Positions 1 through 6,199 of a stretch of DNA of 7,735 nt are shown one piece after another. Each line of letters opens with the position of its first letter. Within the stretch, counting starts at the first letter, position 1. The position numbers were made by a program, and so were the translations under genes. Source of the stretch: an uncultured Lachnospiraceae bacterium (GTDB lineage: Bacteria; Bacillota; Clostridia; Lachnospirales; Lachnospiraceae); contig CALZMS010000036.1 in assembly GCA_945788595.1 (NCBI GenBank), positions 1 to 7,735 on the forward strand. Direction: 5' to 3'. The notes below the pieces were generated by a model. The model had not been told where the DNA came from. It made no database searches and saw nothing but the letters and a program-made list of their open reading frames with translations.

Positions 1-193
1 TTATTTCCTCGAAAATCAGGGAATCGCGCTTTCCAGAGAGAAGATACTGAATCATGTGTGGAACTATGATTATTTTGGAGACGCCAGAACCATCGATACA
101 CACGTGAAAAAACTGAGAAGCAAGCTGGGAGAAAAAGGTGAGCTGATCCACACGATCTGGGGCATGGGATATAAATTTGAGGTAAATCAGTAA
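1..193 (+). CDS. OmpR/PhoB-family response regulator, C-terminal DNA-binding part (5' truncated by window)
   Basis: The reading frame is open from base 2 and ends with TAA at 191-193, giving 63 residues with no start, so the gene begins outside the window. The peptide has the features of an OmpR/PhoB winged-helix effector domain: a REKILNHVW helix, the WNYDYFGDARTIDTHV turn leading into the recognition helix with KKLRSKLG, and the C-terminal wing IHTIWGMGYKFEV that ends most members of the family. The missing N-terminal part would be the receiver domain carrying the phosphorylated aspartate. The sensor kinase starts one base after the stop, so the two are a cognate two-component pair in one operon. 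The regulator would bind DNA as a phosphorylation-driven dimer in the cytoplasm. Its targets cannot be read from this fragment. Confidence 0.93.
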   Translation, partial: YFLENQGIALSREKILNHVWNYDYFGDARTIDTHVKKLRSKLGEKGELIHTIWGMGYKFEVNQ

Positions 194-194
194 A

Positions 195-1763
195 ATGACA
201 CAAAAGAAAGAAAAAAAAGCCCTCTGCAGAGTTCCTATGCGTCATTCCATCCGTACCAAACTGGTGCTGGTCACGATTGCCATGGTATTTATGATCATTC
301 TTGGCGGTGTGGTGACAAACCTTCTTTTCATGGAAAAATTTTATACTTCGCAGAAAGCGGATGTACTGAAACATGCGATGGAACTTCTGGAAGAACAGGA
401 TTTTTCCGATTTACAGGAGAAAGCAGAGGGGGAAGACGGTGTTGAGGATGAATGGGAAAGTGAAATTCCGGAAAGTCTGAAACAGTACTGTGAAGCCAAT
501 AACCTTCTGTTTCTGGTTATGGATGCCGATCAGACCGTGGTCTTAAGCAATCAGAAAGCACGGGATGCAGGTAAAGTAAGCGGCAGGCTGTTCGGTTACA
601 ATGAGGGACTGGATAAGGCAAAACCGGAGATCCTTGAGCAGACACACAGTTATACATTGCAGAAAAACAGCGATTTCTTCAGCAAAGAAATCTATATGGA
701 GATATGGGGGCAGCTGAAAAGCCAGTACAGCTTTATTGTCAGGACTCCGATGGCCAGTATCAAAGAGAGTGCCAGACTGGCCAATAGTTTTTTCCTGATC
801 GTAGGTATCGTCATGGCAGTTTTCTGGGGAATTATTGCCTGGTTTGCTGTGTGCCGTTTTACCCGCCCGATCCAGGAACTGACACAGCTGTCGGAACGGA
901 TGTCTAATCTGGATTTTGAAGCGAAATACGAGAGTGGCGGTAAGGATGAAATCGGTGTATTGGGACACAATTTCAACCGAATGAGCGAAGAACTGGAAAA
1001 AACCATTTCTGAGCTGAAATCTGCCAATCTGCAGCTGCAGAAAGATATCCGCAAAAAAGAAGAAGTGGATGAGATGCGAAAGGAGTTCCTTTCCAATGTA
1101 TCCCATGAGCTTAAAACTCCTATTGCGTTGATTCAGGGATATGCCGAGGGCCTGATAGACAACGTTAACGATGATCCTGAGAGCCGCGCCTTTTATGCGG
1201 ATGTTATTGCGGATGAGGCGAAGAAGATGAATGTAATGGTCAAAAAGCTGATTTCACTGAATCGGCTGGAGTTTTCCAGTGAACCGGTGGAGATGGAGTG
1301 TTTTGATCTGACAGCTCTGATCCAGGGAGTGCTTCAGTCATCGAGCCTTGTGATCGAACAAAAGAACATAATAGTCAAGCTGCATCAGATGGAACCTCTG
1401 TACGTATGGGGCGATGAATACAGTGTGGAAGAGGTTATCACAAACTATATTTCCAATGCGCTGAATCATATCGAGGGTGAAAAGATTCTGGATATCCGCT
1501 GCCGTGTGGAAAACGGTATTGTAAAAACTTCGGTATTTAATACAGGAAAGCAGATTCCCGCAGAAGATCTGGATAAGGTCTGGATCAAGTTTTATAAGGT
1601 GGATAAAGCCCGTACAAGGGAATACGGCGGAAGCGGTATCGGTCTTTCTATTGTAAAAGCAACGATGGATTCTATGAATCAGCAGTGTGGCGTACAAAAT
1701 TATTCAAACGGTGTGGAGTTTTGGTTCACGCTAGAACACAGAGAACAGCCCGGCAGTAGATAA
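195..1763 (+). CDS. Membrane sensor histidine kinase (VanS-like, HAMP-HisKA-HATPase_c)
   Basis: This is the 522-residue sensor partner of the upstream response regulator. It has a short basic N-terminus, a first membrane segment at about 22-45, an extracellular sensing region at about 46-195 with an acidic stretch near 78-90, and a second membrane segment at about 197-220. A HAMP linker follows (RFTRPIQELTQL onward, about 221-272), then a coiled coil to about 295. The HisKA helix NVSHELKTPIAL has phospho-acceptor His304. The ATPase domain shows the N box (N417/N421 in ITNYISNALNH), a G1-like NTGKQI at 449-454, the F box KFYKVDKAR and the G2 loop GGSGIGLSI at 478-486. The start is one base after the regulator stop, with GAGGT at 179-183 as ribosome site; Met15 at 237 is a less likely alternative. 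The G1 box lacks the usual Asp (N449), a variant I associate from memory with VanS-like clostridial kinases. The signal sensed is unknown; envelope stress or antimicrobial peptides are only guesses. Confidence 0.95.
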   Translation: MTQKKEKKALCRVPMRHSIRTKLVLVTIAMVFMIILGGVVTNLLFMEKFYTSQKADVLKHAMELLEEQDFSDLQEKAEGEDGVEDEWESEIPESLKQYCEANNLLFLVMDADQTVVLSNQKARDAGKVSGRLFGYNEGLDKAKPEILEQTHSYTLQKNSDFFSKEIYMEIWGQLKSQYSFIVRTPMASIKESARLANSFFLIVGIVMAVFWGIIAWFAVCRFTRPIQELTQLSERMSNLDFEAKYESGGKDEIGVLGHNFNRMSEELEKTISELKSANLQLQKDIRKKEEVDEMRKEFLSNVSHELKTPIALIQGYAEGLIDNVNDDPESRAFYADVIADEAKKMNVMVKKLISLNRLEFSSEPVEMECFDLTALIQGVLQSSSLVIEQKNIIVKLHQMEPLYVWGDEYSVEEVITNYISNALNHIEGEKILDIRCRVENGIVKTSVFNTGKQIPAEDLDKVWIKFYKVDKARTREYGGSGIGLSIVKATMDSMNQQCGVQNYSNGVEFWFTLEHREQPGSR

Positions 1764-1807
1764 ACGTGGCGCAAATATGTGAGACTTTATCTCGAAATAA
1801 TGGCAGC

Positions 1808-1854
1808 GAAGGAGTGCTGTTGCAGGAGGAATATTCCTGTGATGGCACTTCTTT
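1808..1854 (+). terminator. Long imperfect hairpin after the histidine kinase, possible terminator
   Basis: Outer stem GAAGGAGTGC (1808-1817) pairs with GCACTTCTTT (1845-1854), ten pairs including two G-T wobbles. An inner stem GCAGGA (1822-1827) pairs with TCCTGT (1835-1840) around a 7-base loop, separated from the outer stem by a 4-by-4 internal loop. It lies 45 bases after the kinase stop and is followed by a pyrimidine-rich CTTTCTT rather than a clean U run, so termination is plausible but not certain. It could instead be a processing site or a structured end of the two-component mRNA. A smaller GAGA/TCTC hairpin lies at 1781-1793. Confidence 0.4.
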
Positions 1855-1855
1855 C

Positions 1856-1883
1856 TTGAAATTTAAGTGCAGTATGGTATACT
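1856..1883 (+). promoter_or_regulatory. Sigma-A type promoter P1, distal, upstream of hisH
   Basis: The -35 element TTGAAA (1856-1861) is followed after 16 bases by -10 element TATACT (1878-1883), with TG at 1875-1876 forming an extended -10. Transcription would start near 1890 and give hisH a leader of about 190 bases. The -35 touches the foot of the preceding hairpin, so end of one unit and start of the next are compact. Confidence 0.55.
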
Positions 1884-2003
1884 TTTACTGTTCAGAGAAG
1901 ACCAGATCACTTGCTGATGAGATTGTAAGGATATGATGCAGGAGTACAAAATTCCTGTCGGCGCAGCCTATTATCATCGCTTTCGCATCGATCTGTGAAG
2001 TCA
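1884..2003 (+). other. Leader region between the two hisH promoters; short or decayed reading frame
   Basis: No recognised gene lies here. A 20-codon frame runs from ATG 1936 to TGA 1996-1998 (peptide MQEYKIPVGAAYYHRFRIDL), with AAGGA at 1927-1931 giving a possible ribosome site. Just upstream another frame reads SLADEIVRI and then stops at 1934; joining the two needs a shift of frame, which is how a decayed gene would look. It contains only one histidine, so it is not a classical His-rich attenuator peptide, and I see no T-box consensus. It could be a short leader peptide, a gene remnant or chance. Confidence 0.2.
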
Positions 2004-2032
2004 TTGAACAGATACCATAATTCAGGTATAGT
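2004..2032 (+). promoter_or_regulatory. hisH: Sigma-A type promoter P2, proximal, for hisHF
   Basis: The -35 element TTGAAC (2004-2009), a 17-base spacer and the -10 element TATAGT (2027-2032) make a near-ideal promoter. Transcription would start near 2039, about 40 bases before the hisH ATG, and GGAGA at 2066-2070 is the ribosome site. A dyad ATACC/GGTAT (2012-2016 and 2025-2029) spans the spacer and overlaps the -10, so it could serve as an operator. That role is inference. Confidence 0.6.
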
Positions 2033-2077
2033 ATACGATTTGGCACAGAAAAATTTGACATCAATGGAGAATGAATT

Positions 2078-2695
2078 ATGATTGCAATACTTGATTACGA
2101 TGCTGGAAATATTAAGAGCGTAGAGAAGGCGCTGCAGTTTCTTAGGGAAGAGACTGTACTGACCAGAGACAGAGATACGATCCTTTCGGCAGAGAAAGTC
2201 ATTCTGCCCGGCGTCGGTGCTTTTGGTGACGCCATGGTCAATCTGGAGAGATACGGTCTGGTCAGTGTGATACATGAAGTGGTTGAACGGGGCATTCCTT
2301 TTCTGGGGATCTGTCTCGGACTTCAGCTTTTGTTCGAATCGAGCGAGGAGACTCCCGGCGTAAAGGGACTTGGCATTTTAAAAGGAAGGATTTTAAGAAT
2401 TCCGGAGACAGAAGGATTAAAAATTCCGCATATGGGATGGAATTCTCTGCATATACAGAATGAGGGACGTCTGTTTAAGGATATTCCGGAGGATACCTAC
2501 GTTTATTTTGTCCATTCCTATTATCTGCAGGCCGAGGATGAAAAGATCGTCAAAGCCACTTGCGAATATGGCACTACGATCCATGCGTCCGTGGAGCAGG
2601 GTAATGTGTTTGCCTGTCAGTTCCATCCGGAGAAGAGTTCCCGTCTGGGCTTACAGATCCTGAAAAATTTTGCCGCCATTGGCAGGGAGGTATAA
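2078..2695 (+). CDS. hisH: Imidazole glycerol phosphate synthase, glutamine amidotransferase subunit HisH
   Basis: The 205-residue product is a class I glutaminase that releases ammonia from glutamine and channels it into the HisF barrel. There PRFAR becomes imidazole-glycerol phosphate, for histidine, and AICAR, which re-enters purine synthesis. It opens with the family's [19 protein letters not shown]. The oxyanion-strand motif PGVGAFG is at 44-50, the nucleophile elbow [10 protein letters not shown] holds catalytic Cys79, HMGWN is at 118-122, and the other triad members are His183 and Glu185 in CQFHPEKS. Length and motifs are those of a complete enzyme. The ATG at 2078 follows GGAGA by 7 bases; an earlier ATG at 2071 is out of frame and stops quickly. 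Its stop is one base before hisF, so translation is probably coupled and yields the two subunits in equal amounts. Confidence 0.97.
   Translation: MIAILDYDAGNIKSVEKALQFLREETVLTRDRDTILSAEKVILPGVGAFGDAMVNLERYGLVSVIHEVVERGIPFLGICLGLQLLFESSEETPGVKGLGILKGRILRIPETEGLKIPHMGWNSLHIQNEGRLFKDIPEDTYVYFVHSYYLQAEDEKIVKATCEYGTTIHASVEQGNVFACQFHPEKSSRLGLQILKNFAAIGREV
2685..2690 (+). promoter_or_regulatory. hisF: hisF ribosome binding site, decides the start
   Basis: GGGAGG lies 6 bases before the ATG at 2697, inside the last codons of hisH. An in-frame ATG at 2670 would add nine residues not found in HisF proteins and has no comparable site, so 2697 is taken as the start. Confidence 0.85.
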
Positions 2696-2696
2696 G

Positions 2697-3458
2697 ATGT
2701 TTACAAAGAGAATTATTCCCTGTCTGGACGTAAATAACGGCAGGGTCGTTAAAGGTGTGAATTTTGTCAATCTGAGAGATGCCGGTGATCCGGTAGAGAT
2801 TGCAAAGGCCTATGATGCGGCCGGTGCGGACGAGGTGGTTTTTCTGGATATTACCGCTTCCTCGGATAACCGTAATACCGTGGTAGATATGGTACGGGCT
2901 GTGGCGGCCAATGTGTTTATTCCCTTCACTGTAGGCGGCGGTATCCGCACAGTAGACGATTTTAAGATGCTGCTCAGAGAGGGAGCGGACAAGATCTCCA
3001 TCAACAGCTCCGCCATCATGAATCCTTCTTTGATCCATGATGCTGCCATGAAATTCGGCAGTCAGTGTGTGGTGGTGGCCATCGATGCAAAACGCCGCGC
3101 AGACGGCAGCGGATGGAATATCTACAAAAACGGCGGTCGTGTGGATATGGGCATTGACGCTGTAGAATGGGCCCTTCGGGCGGAGTCCCTGGGCGCAGGA
3201 GAGATTCTTCTGACCAGTATGGATTGTGACGGTACCAAAGCAGGTTATGATATAGAACTGACAAAGGCTATATCGGAAGCTGTAAAAATCCCGGTGATCG
3301 CTTCCGGCGGTGCCGGTACTATGGAACATTTCTACGACGCACTGACGGAGGGGGGAGCCGATGCGGCTCTGGCAGCCTCTTTATTCCATTATAAAGAGCT
3401 GGAGATCTGTCAGGTGAAGCAGTATCTGCAGAGCCGGGGTGTTTCTGTCCGTTTATAA
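2697..3458 (+). CDS. hisF: Imidazole glycerol phosphate synthase, cyclase subunit HisF
   Basis: This 253-residue (beta/alpha)8 barrel is the synthase and lyase partner of HisH. It takes PRFAR plus ammonia to imidazole-glycerol phosphate and AICAR. It begins [20 protein letters not shown], a textbook HisF N-terminus. Both catalytic aspartates are present: Asp11 in CLDVNNGRV and Asp130 in VVVAIDAKR. The phosphate-binding loops TVGGGIR (78-84) and IASGGAG (201-207) are intact, and [10 protein letters not shown] (171-180) is the usual strand-6 motif. Length matches the family. The gene follows hisH with a one-base gap. No hisA, hisI or other pathway genes are visible, so the pathway would need genes elsewhere. 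Its last codons are echoed in two decayed copies immediately downstream. Confidence 0.97.
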   Translation: MFTKRIIPCLDVNNGRVVKGVNFVNLRDAGDPVEIAKAYDAAGADEVVFLDITASSDNRNTVVDMVRAVAANVFIPFTVGGGIRTVDDFKMLLREGADKISINSSAIMNPSLIHDAAMKFGSQCVVVAIDAKRRADGSGWNIYKNGGRVDMGIDAVEWALRAESLGAGEILLTSMDCDGTKAGYDIELTKAISEAVKIPVIASGGAGTMEHFYDALTEGGADAALAASLFHYKELEICQVKQYLQSRGVSVRL

Positions 3459-3584
3459 TACATTATTTTTTTAAACTTTGAAAAAAGAGAGTTTGCAGAG
3501 CCGGATGTGTTTATAATGCAGATATTTTCCTTTAACCTTGAAAGCAAAAAACTACAGAATTTAGACGTATCTGTCCCTCTGTAA
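3426..3584 (+). repeat. Three imperfect tandem copies of the hisF 3' end
   Basis: Unit 1 is the true gene end (3426-3458), reading [14 protein letters not shown]. Unit 2 (3493-3516) reads LQSRMCL-stop; it shares TGCAGAGCCGG (3427-3437 and 3494-3504) and GTTTATAAT (3451-3459 and 3509-3517), with a net 9-base deletion between them. Unit 3 (3552-3584) reads LQNLDVSVPL-stop and shares TCTGTCC with unit 1 at an offset of 126. The stretches after units 1 and 2 also match: each has a T-rich run, then AAC(T/C)TTGAAA (TTGAAA at 3478 and 3538, offset 60). The repeat period is therefore about 60-66 bases. No clear hairpin terminator follows hisF, only T-rich tracts near 3465-3472. Confidence 0.7.
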
Positions 3585-3654
3585 TGAAAAAAAGTTACAC
3601 AAAGGTCAGAAGTAAAAACAGAAGAGATTATTTGAAACTGAGTCTGTTAGACGC

Positions 3655-3663
3655 TGGTAGAAT
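3655..3663 (+). promoter_or_regulatory. ung: Weak candidate extended -10 for ung
   Basis: TGGTAGAAT (3655-3663) is an extended -10, but the nearest -35, TTGAAA at 3632-3637, sits 20 bases away, longer than normal. A perfect TATAAT is also present at 3512-3517 without a good -35. Either could start an ung transcript; alternatively ung is read through from hisF, since no convincing terminator separates them. Confidence 0.25.
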
Positions 3664-3672
3664 CAGAAATAC

Positions 3673-3677
3673 AGGAG
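3673..3677 (+). promoter_or_regulatory. ung: ung ribosome binding site, decides the start
   Basis: AGGAG lies 8 bases before the ATG at 3686. The in-frame ATG at 3584 has no purine-rich site, overlaps the stop of the last decayed hisF repeat, and would add 34 residues foreign to the family. Confidence 0.8.
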
Positions 3678-3685
3678 ATGAAATA

Positions 3686-4360
3686 ATGCCGCCTATTACA
3701 GGAGCATGGGCAGATGCCCTGCAGAGTGAGTTTAAGAAACCATATTACCGTACCCTTTTTCAGAAAGTACAGGAAGAATACAGTACCCACCAGGTATTTC
3801 CGGATCCGGACGATATTTTTAACGCGTTTCATTTTACACCGCTGGATCAGGTAAAAGTGGTGATCCTGGGGCAGGATCCCTACCACGGCGATGGTCAGGC
3901 CCATGGCCTTTGCTTTTCTGTAAAGCCGGATGTGGAGATCCCACCGTCGCTGGTGAATATTTATAAAGAGCTGGAGACGGATGAGGGATGCTATATCCCC
4001 AATAATGGCTATCTGGAAAAATGGGCCAGACAGGGTGTTATGCTGCTGAATACAGTTCTGACAGTGCGGGCCCATCAGGCCAATTCCCACCGGGGGATCG
4101 GCTGGGAAGAGTTTACCGATGCGGCAATCCGTATTCTGGCAGAGCAGGATCGGCCTATGGTCTTTATTCTGTGGGGAAAGCCGGCCCAGAGTAAGAAAGT
4201 CTATCTGCATCCGGAGAGGCATCTGATCCTGGAAGCACCTCATCCCAGCCCACTGTCTGCGTACCGGGGATTTTTTGGCAGCCGGCCCTTCAGTAAGACG
4301 AATCAGTATCTGATCAGCCATGGACTTGAACCCATAGACTGGCAGATCGAAAATATATAA
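3686..4360 (+). CDS. ung: Uracil-DNA glycosylase, family 1 (Ung)
   Basis: The 224-residue product cuts uracil from DNA to leave an abasic site, the first step of base excision repair of deaminated cytosine or misincorporated dUMP. The water-activating motif GQDPYHG is at 62-68 (catalytic Asp64), LCFSV at 75-79 includes the base-stacking Phe, LLNTVLTV at 120-127 holds the uracil-reading Asn122, and the minor-groove loop HPSPLSAYRGFFG at 186-198 holds catalytic His186. Length from this start equals the usual family length. A frame extending back to 3584 exists, but its extra residues (MKKSYTKVRSKNRRDYL onward) lack a ribosome site and fall in repeat-derived sequence, so I prefer 3686. It ends 17 bases before the flippase gene, probably in one operon. 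The pairing has no obvious functional logic. Confidence 0.97.
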   Translation: MPPITGAWADALQSEFKKPYYRTLFQKVQEEYSTHQVFPDPDDIFNAFHFTPLDQVKVVILGQDPYHGDGQAHGLCFSVKPDVEIPPSLVNIYKELETDEGCYIPNNGYLEKWARQGVMLLNTVLTVRAHQANSHRGIGWEEFTDAAIRILAEQDRPMVFILWGKPAQSKKVYLHPERHLILEAPHPSPLSAYRGFFGSRPFSKTNQYLISHGLEPIDWQIENI

Positions 4361-4377
4361 AAGGAAAGTAATGTTTT

Positions 4378-6003
4378 ATGATAGAAAAGAAAGGAAACAG
4401 TTTTGTAAAACAGGCATCTATCCTGATGATTGCCGGTCTGATCGTGCGTGTGATCGGACTTTTGTACCGCAGTCCCATGCGGGAGATCATCGGAGATCTG
4501 GGAAATGGCTATTATGGCTACGCTTATACAGTGTATAGCATATTGCTGCTGGTTTCATCTTACAGTATTCCCATGGCTATCTCTAAGCTGATGGCAGAGA
4601 GAATCGCGCTGAAACAGTACAGAAATGCCAATAAGCTGTTCAAGGGAGCCCTGATCTATGCATGTATCGTGGGCGGTATTGCGGCACTGGCCGCATGGTT
4701 CGGCGGTCGCTTTCTGCTGCCTGCCGGTGGTGAAAATGCGCTGCTGGCTTTAAAAGTGCTGGCGCCGACGATTTTTCTCTGTGCTATCCTTGGTGTTATG
4801 CGCGGATATTTTCAGGCCCATGGAACCATGACCCCTACATCCATCAGTCAGATCATTGAACAGCTGATCAATGCTATTGTCAGCGTGGGCGCAGCCTGGC
4901 TGTTTATCGAGTGGTTTGCTTCCACGGAGACAGAGGAGGCCATCTACGGTGCTGCCGGCGGTACACTGGGGACCGGAGCCGGAGTATTGGCGGGTGTGAT
5001 TTTTATGCTGTTTGTCTTCGCGGTAAACCGGAAATCTATTCAGAAGCGAATAGCCTCGGATGTTTCCGGTGTGGAAGATTCCTATAAAGAAATTTTCCGG
5101 ACGATCCTTCTGATGGTGACGCCGGTTATTTTCAGTACATGTATTTATAACCTGAGTTCATATCTTGATCAGTCTTTTTTTGCACCCATCATGATGTCAA
5201 ATGGATGGGCAGCGGACGACATTAATATTCAGTACGGCATTTTTTCCGGACAGTATATGGTCATGATCAACATTCCCATTGCGCTGGCCAATGCGGCATC
5301 CACAGCGGTTCTGCCCTCTATTTCCGGTAATTTTGCCACGGGAAATGTGAAGGAAGCCAGACATAAGATCAACGAAGCAATACAGATGACCATGTTTCTG
5401 TGTATTCCGGCGGCCGTAGGTATGGGTGTTCTGGCAGATCCCATTATGCATCTTCTGTTTCCGACCACTACAGCCATGGCAGGAAAGCTTCTGATGATGG
5501 GCTCTGTATCCGTGATCTTTTATTCCTTGTCCACCATCACCAACGGTGTGCTGCAGGGGATTGGCAAGCCGGCTATACCGGTGCGCCATGCCACTGTCTC
5601 ACTGGTGATCAATGTGGCAGTGCTGGCAGTACTGGCTAAGTTTACAGAACTGGGCATTTACAGTGTGCTGTTTGCCACCATCGCTTATTCTCTGGCAATG
5701 TGTATTCTGAACGGACGCAGTGTGACAAAGCTTCTGGGATATCATATGGATATCTGCGGTATGTTTGGAAAACCGCTGGCGGCTTCTATACTTATGGGGG
5801 TGGCGGCAGTGGCTGTATATTATGGCCTGCATATGGTGATCAGTTCCAACGTGATCTGCCTGATTCCGGCGATTCTGATTGCGGTGATCGTTTATGGTGT
5901 AGCCTATCTGGTGATTGCAAAACCGTCGAAGTCGCTTCTCAGAAGATTCCCGGGTGGAAGCTATCTGGTGAAAATTGCGGTGAAATTAAAGCTGATGAAG
6001 TGA
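4378..6003 (+). CDS. MurJ/SpoVB-family lipid-linked precursor flippase (polysaccharide biosynthesis protein)
   Basis: This 541-residue polytopic membrane protein belongs to the MVF/MOP exporter superfamily and has about 14 predicted hydrophobic spans. It starts KKGNSFVKQASILMIAGLIV, with a first span at about 12-30 followed by basic residues (R24, R31, R35). It continues with YGYAYTVYSILLLVSSYSIP (about 46-65), the conserved RGYFQAHGTMTPTSISQII (142-160), and a second lobe with LSSYLDQSFF and the PIALANAASTAVLPSISG motif (300-317). A basic tail ends in KLKLMK. Length is close to that of Bacillus YtgP (MurJ). The likely role is flipping lipid II across the membrane for peptidoglycan synthesis. 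SpoVB-type (sporulation) or other glycan-lipid flippases have the same fold, so I give no symbol. AAGGAAAG at 4361-4368 supports the start; an ATG at 4371 is out of frame. Confidence 0.88.
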   Translation: MIEKKGNSFVKQASILMIAGLIVRVIGLLYRSPMREIIGDLGNGYYGYAYTVYSILLLVSSYSIPMAISKLMAERIALKQYRNANKLFKGALIYACIVGGIAALAAWFGGRFLLPAGGENALLALKVLAPTIFLCAILGVMRGYFQAHGTMTPTSISQIIEQLINAIVSVGAAWLFIEWFASTETEEAIYGAAGGTLGTGAGVLAGVIFMLFVFAVNRKSIQKRIASDVSGVEDSYKEIFRTILLMVTPVIFSTCIYNLSSYLDQSFFAPIMMSNGWAADDINIQYGIFSGQYMVMINIPIALANAASTAVLPSISGNFATGNVKEARHKINEAIQMTMFLCIPAAVGMGVLADPIMHLLFPTTTAMAGKLLMMGSVSVIFYSLSTITNGVLQGIGKPAIPVRHATVSLVINVAVLAVLAKFTELGIYSVLFATIAYSLAMCILNGRSVTKLLGYHMDICGMFGKPLAASILMGVAAVAVYYGLHMVISSNVICLIPAILIAVIVYGVAYLVIAKPSKSLLRRFPGGSYLVKIAVKLKLMK

Positions 6004-6114
6004 TAATATGCAGATCAGCAGGTTAGATTTTCTATTTTATATGGTAATGAAGGACAGCTCATTCTAAAATAAAACTGTAATGCTCCACCGGTTTTAATGA
6101 TACTTGGCTTAATA

Positions 6115-6168
6115 GAGTTTGAGTAAGCCCCACTTCAAGTTAAATGGGTAGTGGTGGGAGTATATCAC
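6115..6168 (+). mobile_element. Possible IS200/IS605-type right-end remnant (structured hairpin)
   Basis: The 196-base gap 6004-6199 holds no gene. Within it CCCCACT (6128-6134) pairs with AGTGGTGG (6150-6157), seven pairs with T6155 bulged, flanked by GAGTTTGAGTAAG on the left and GAGTATATCAC on the right. From memory this layout, a GC-rich imperfect hairpin next to the element boundary, resembles the right end or omega-RNA scaffold of IS605/TnpB elements in gut Clostridia. No transposase or TnpB remnant is present, so it would be a solo end or a small derivative. An ordinary hairpin in the leader of the next gene is the main alternative. I found no confident promoter for the downstream gene. 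Confidence 0.3.
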
Positions 6169-6199
6169 AATGAAATAATGTGAAAAGAGGATAAATACA

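Noticed and set aside
543..1106. Long - strand reading frames opposite the histidine kinase
   Set aside because: They lie wholly within a well-supported + strand gene, have no recognisable motifs or ribosome sites, and are shadows of its codon pattern.
1890..2077. T-box or His-codon attenuator upstream of hisH
   Set aside because: I looked for a T-box antiterminator consensus, a run of His codons and a terminator hairpin with U run before hisH, and found none.
1907..2275. 122-codon - strand frame across the hisH promoter and gene start
   Set aside because: Most of it is antisense to hisH and crosses the promoter; no - strand promoter or ribosome site seen.
2574..3329. 251-codon - strand frame opposite hisF
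   Set aside because: It is antisense to a gene with both catalytic aspartates intact and reads as low-information antisense protein; long but not credible.
3647..4321. 224-codon - strand frame opposite ung
   Set aside because: It mirrors the conserved ung coding sequence and has no family features of its own.
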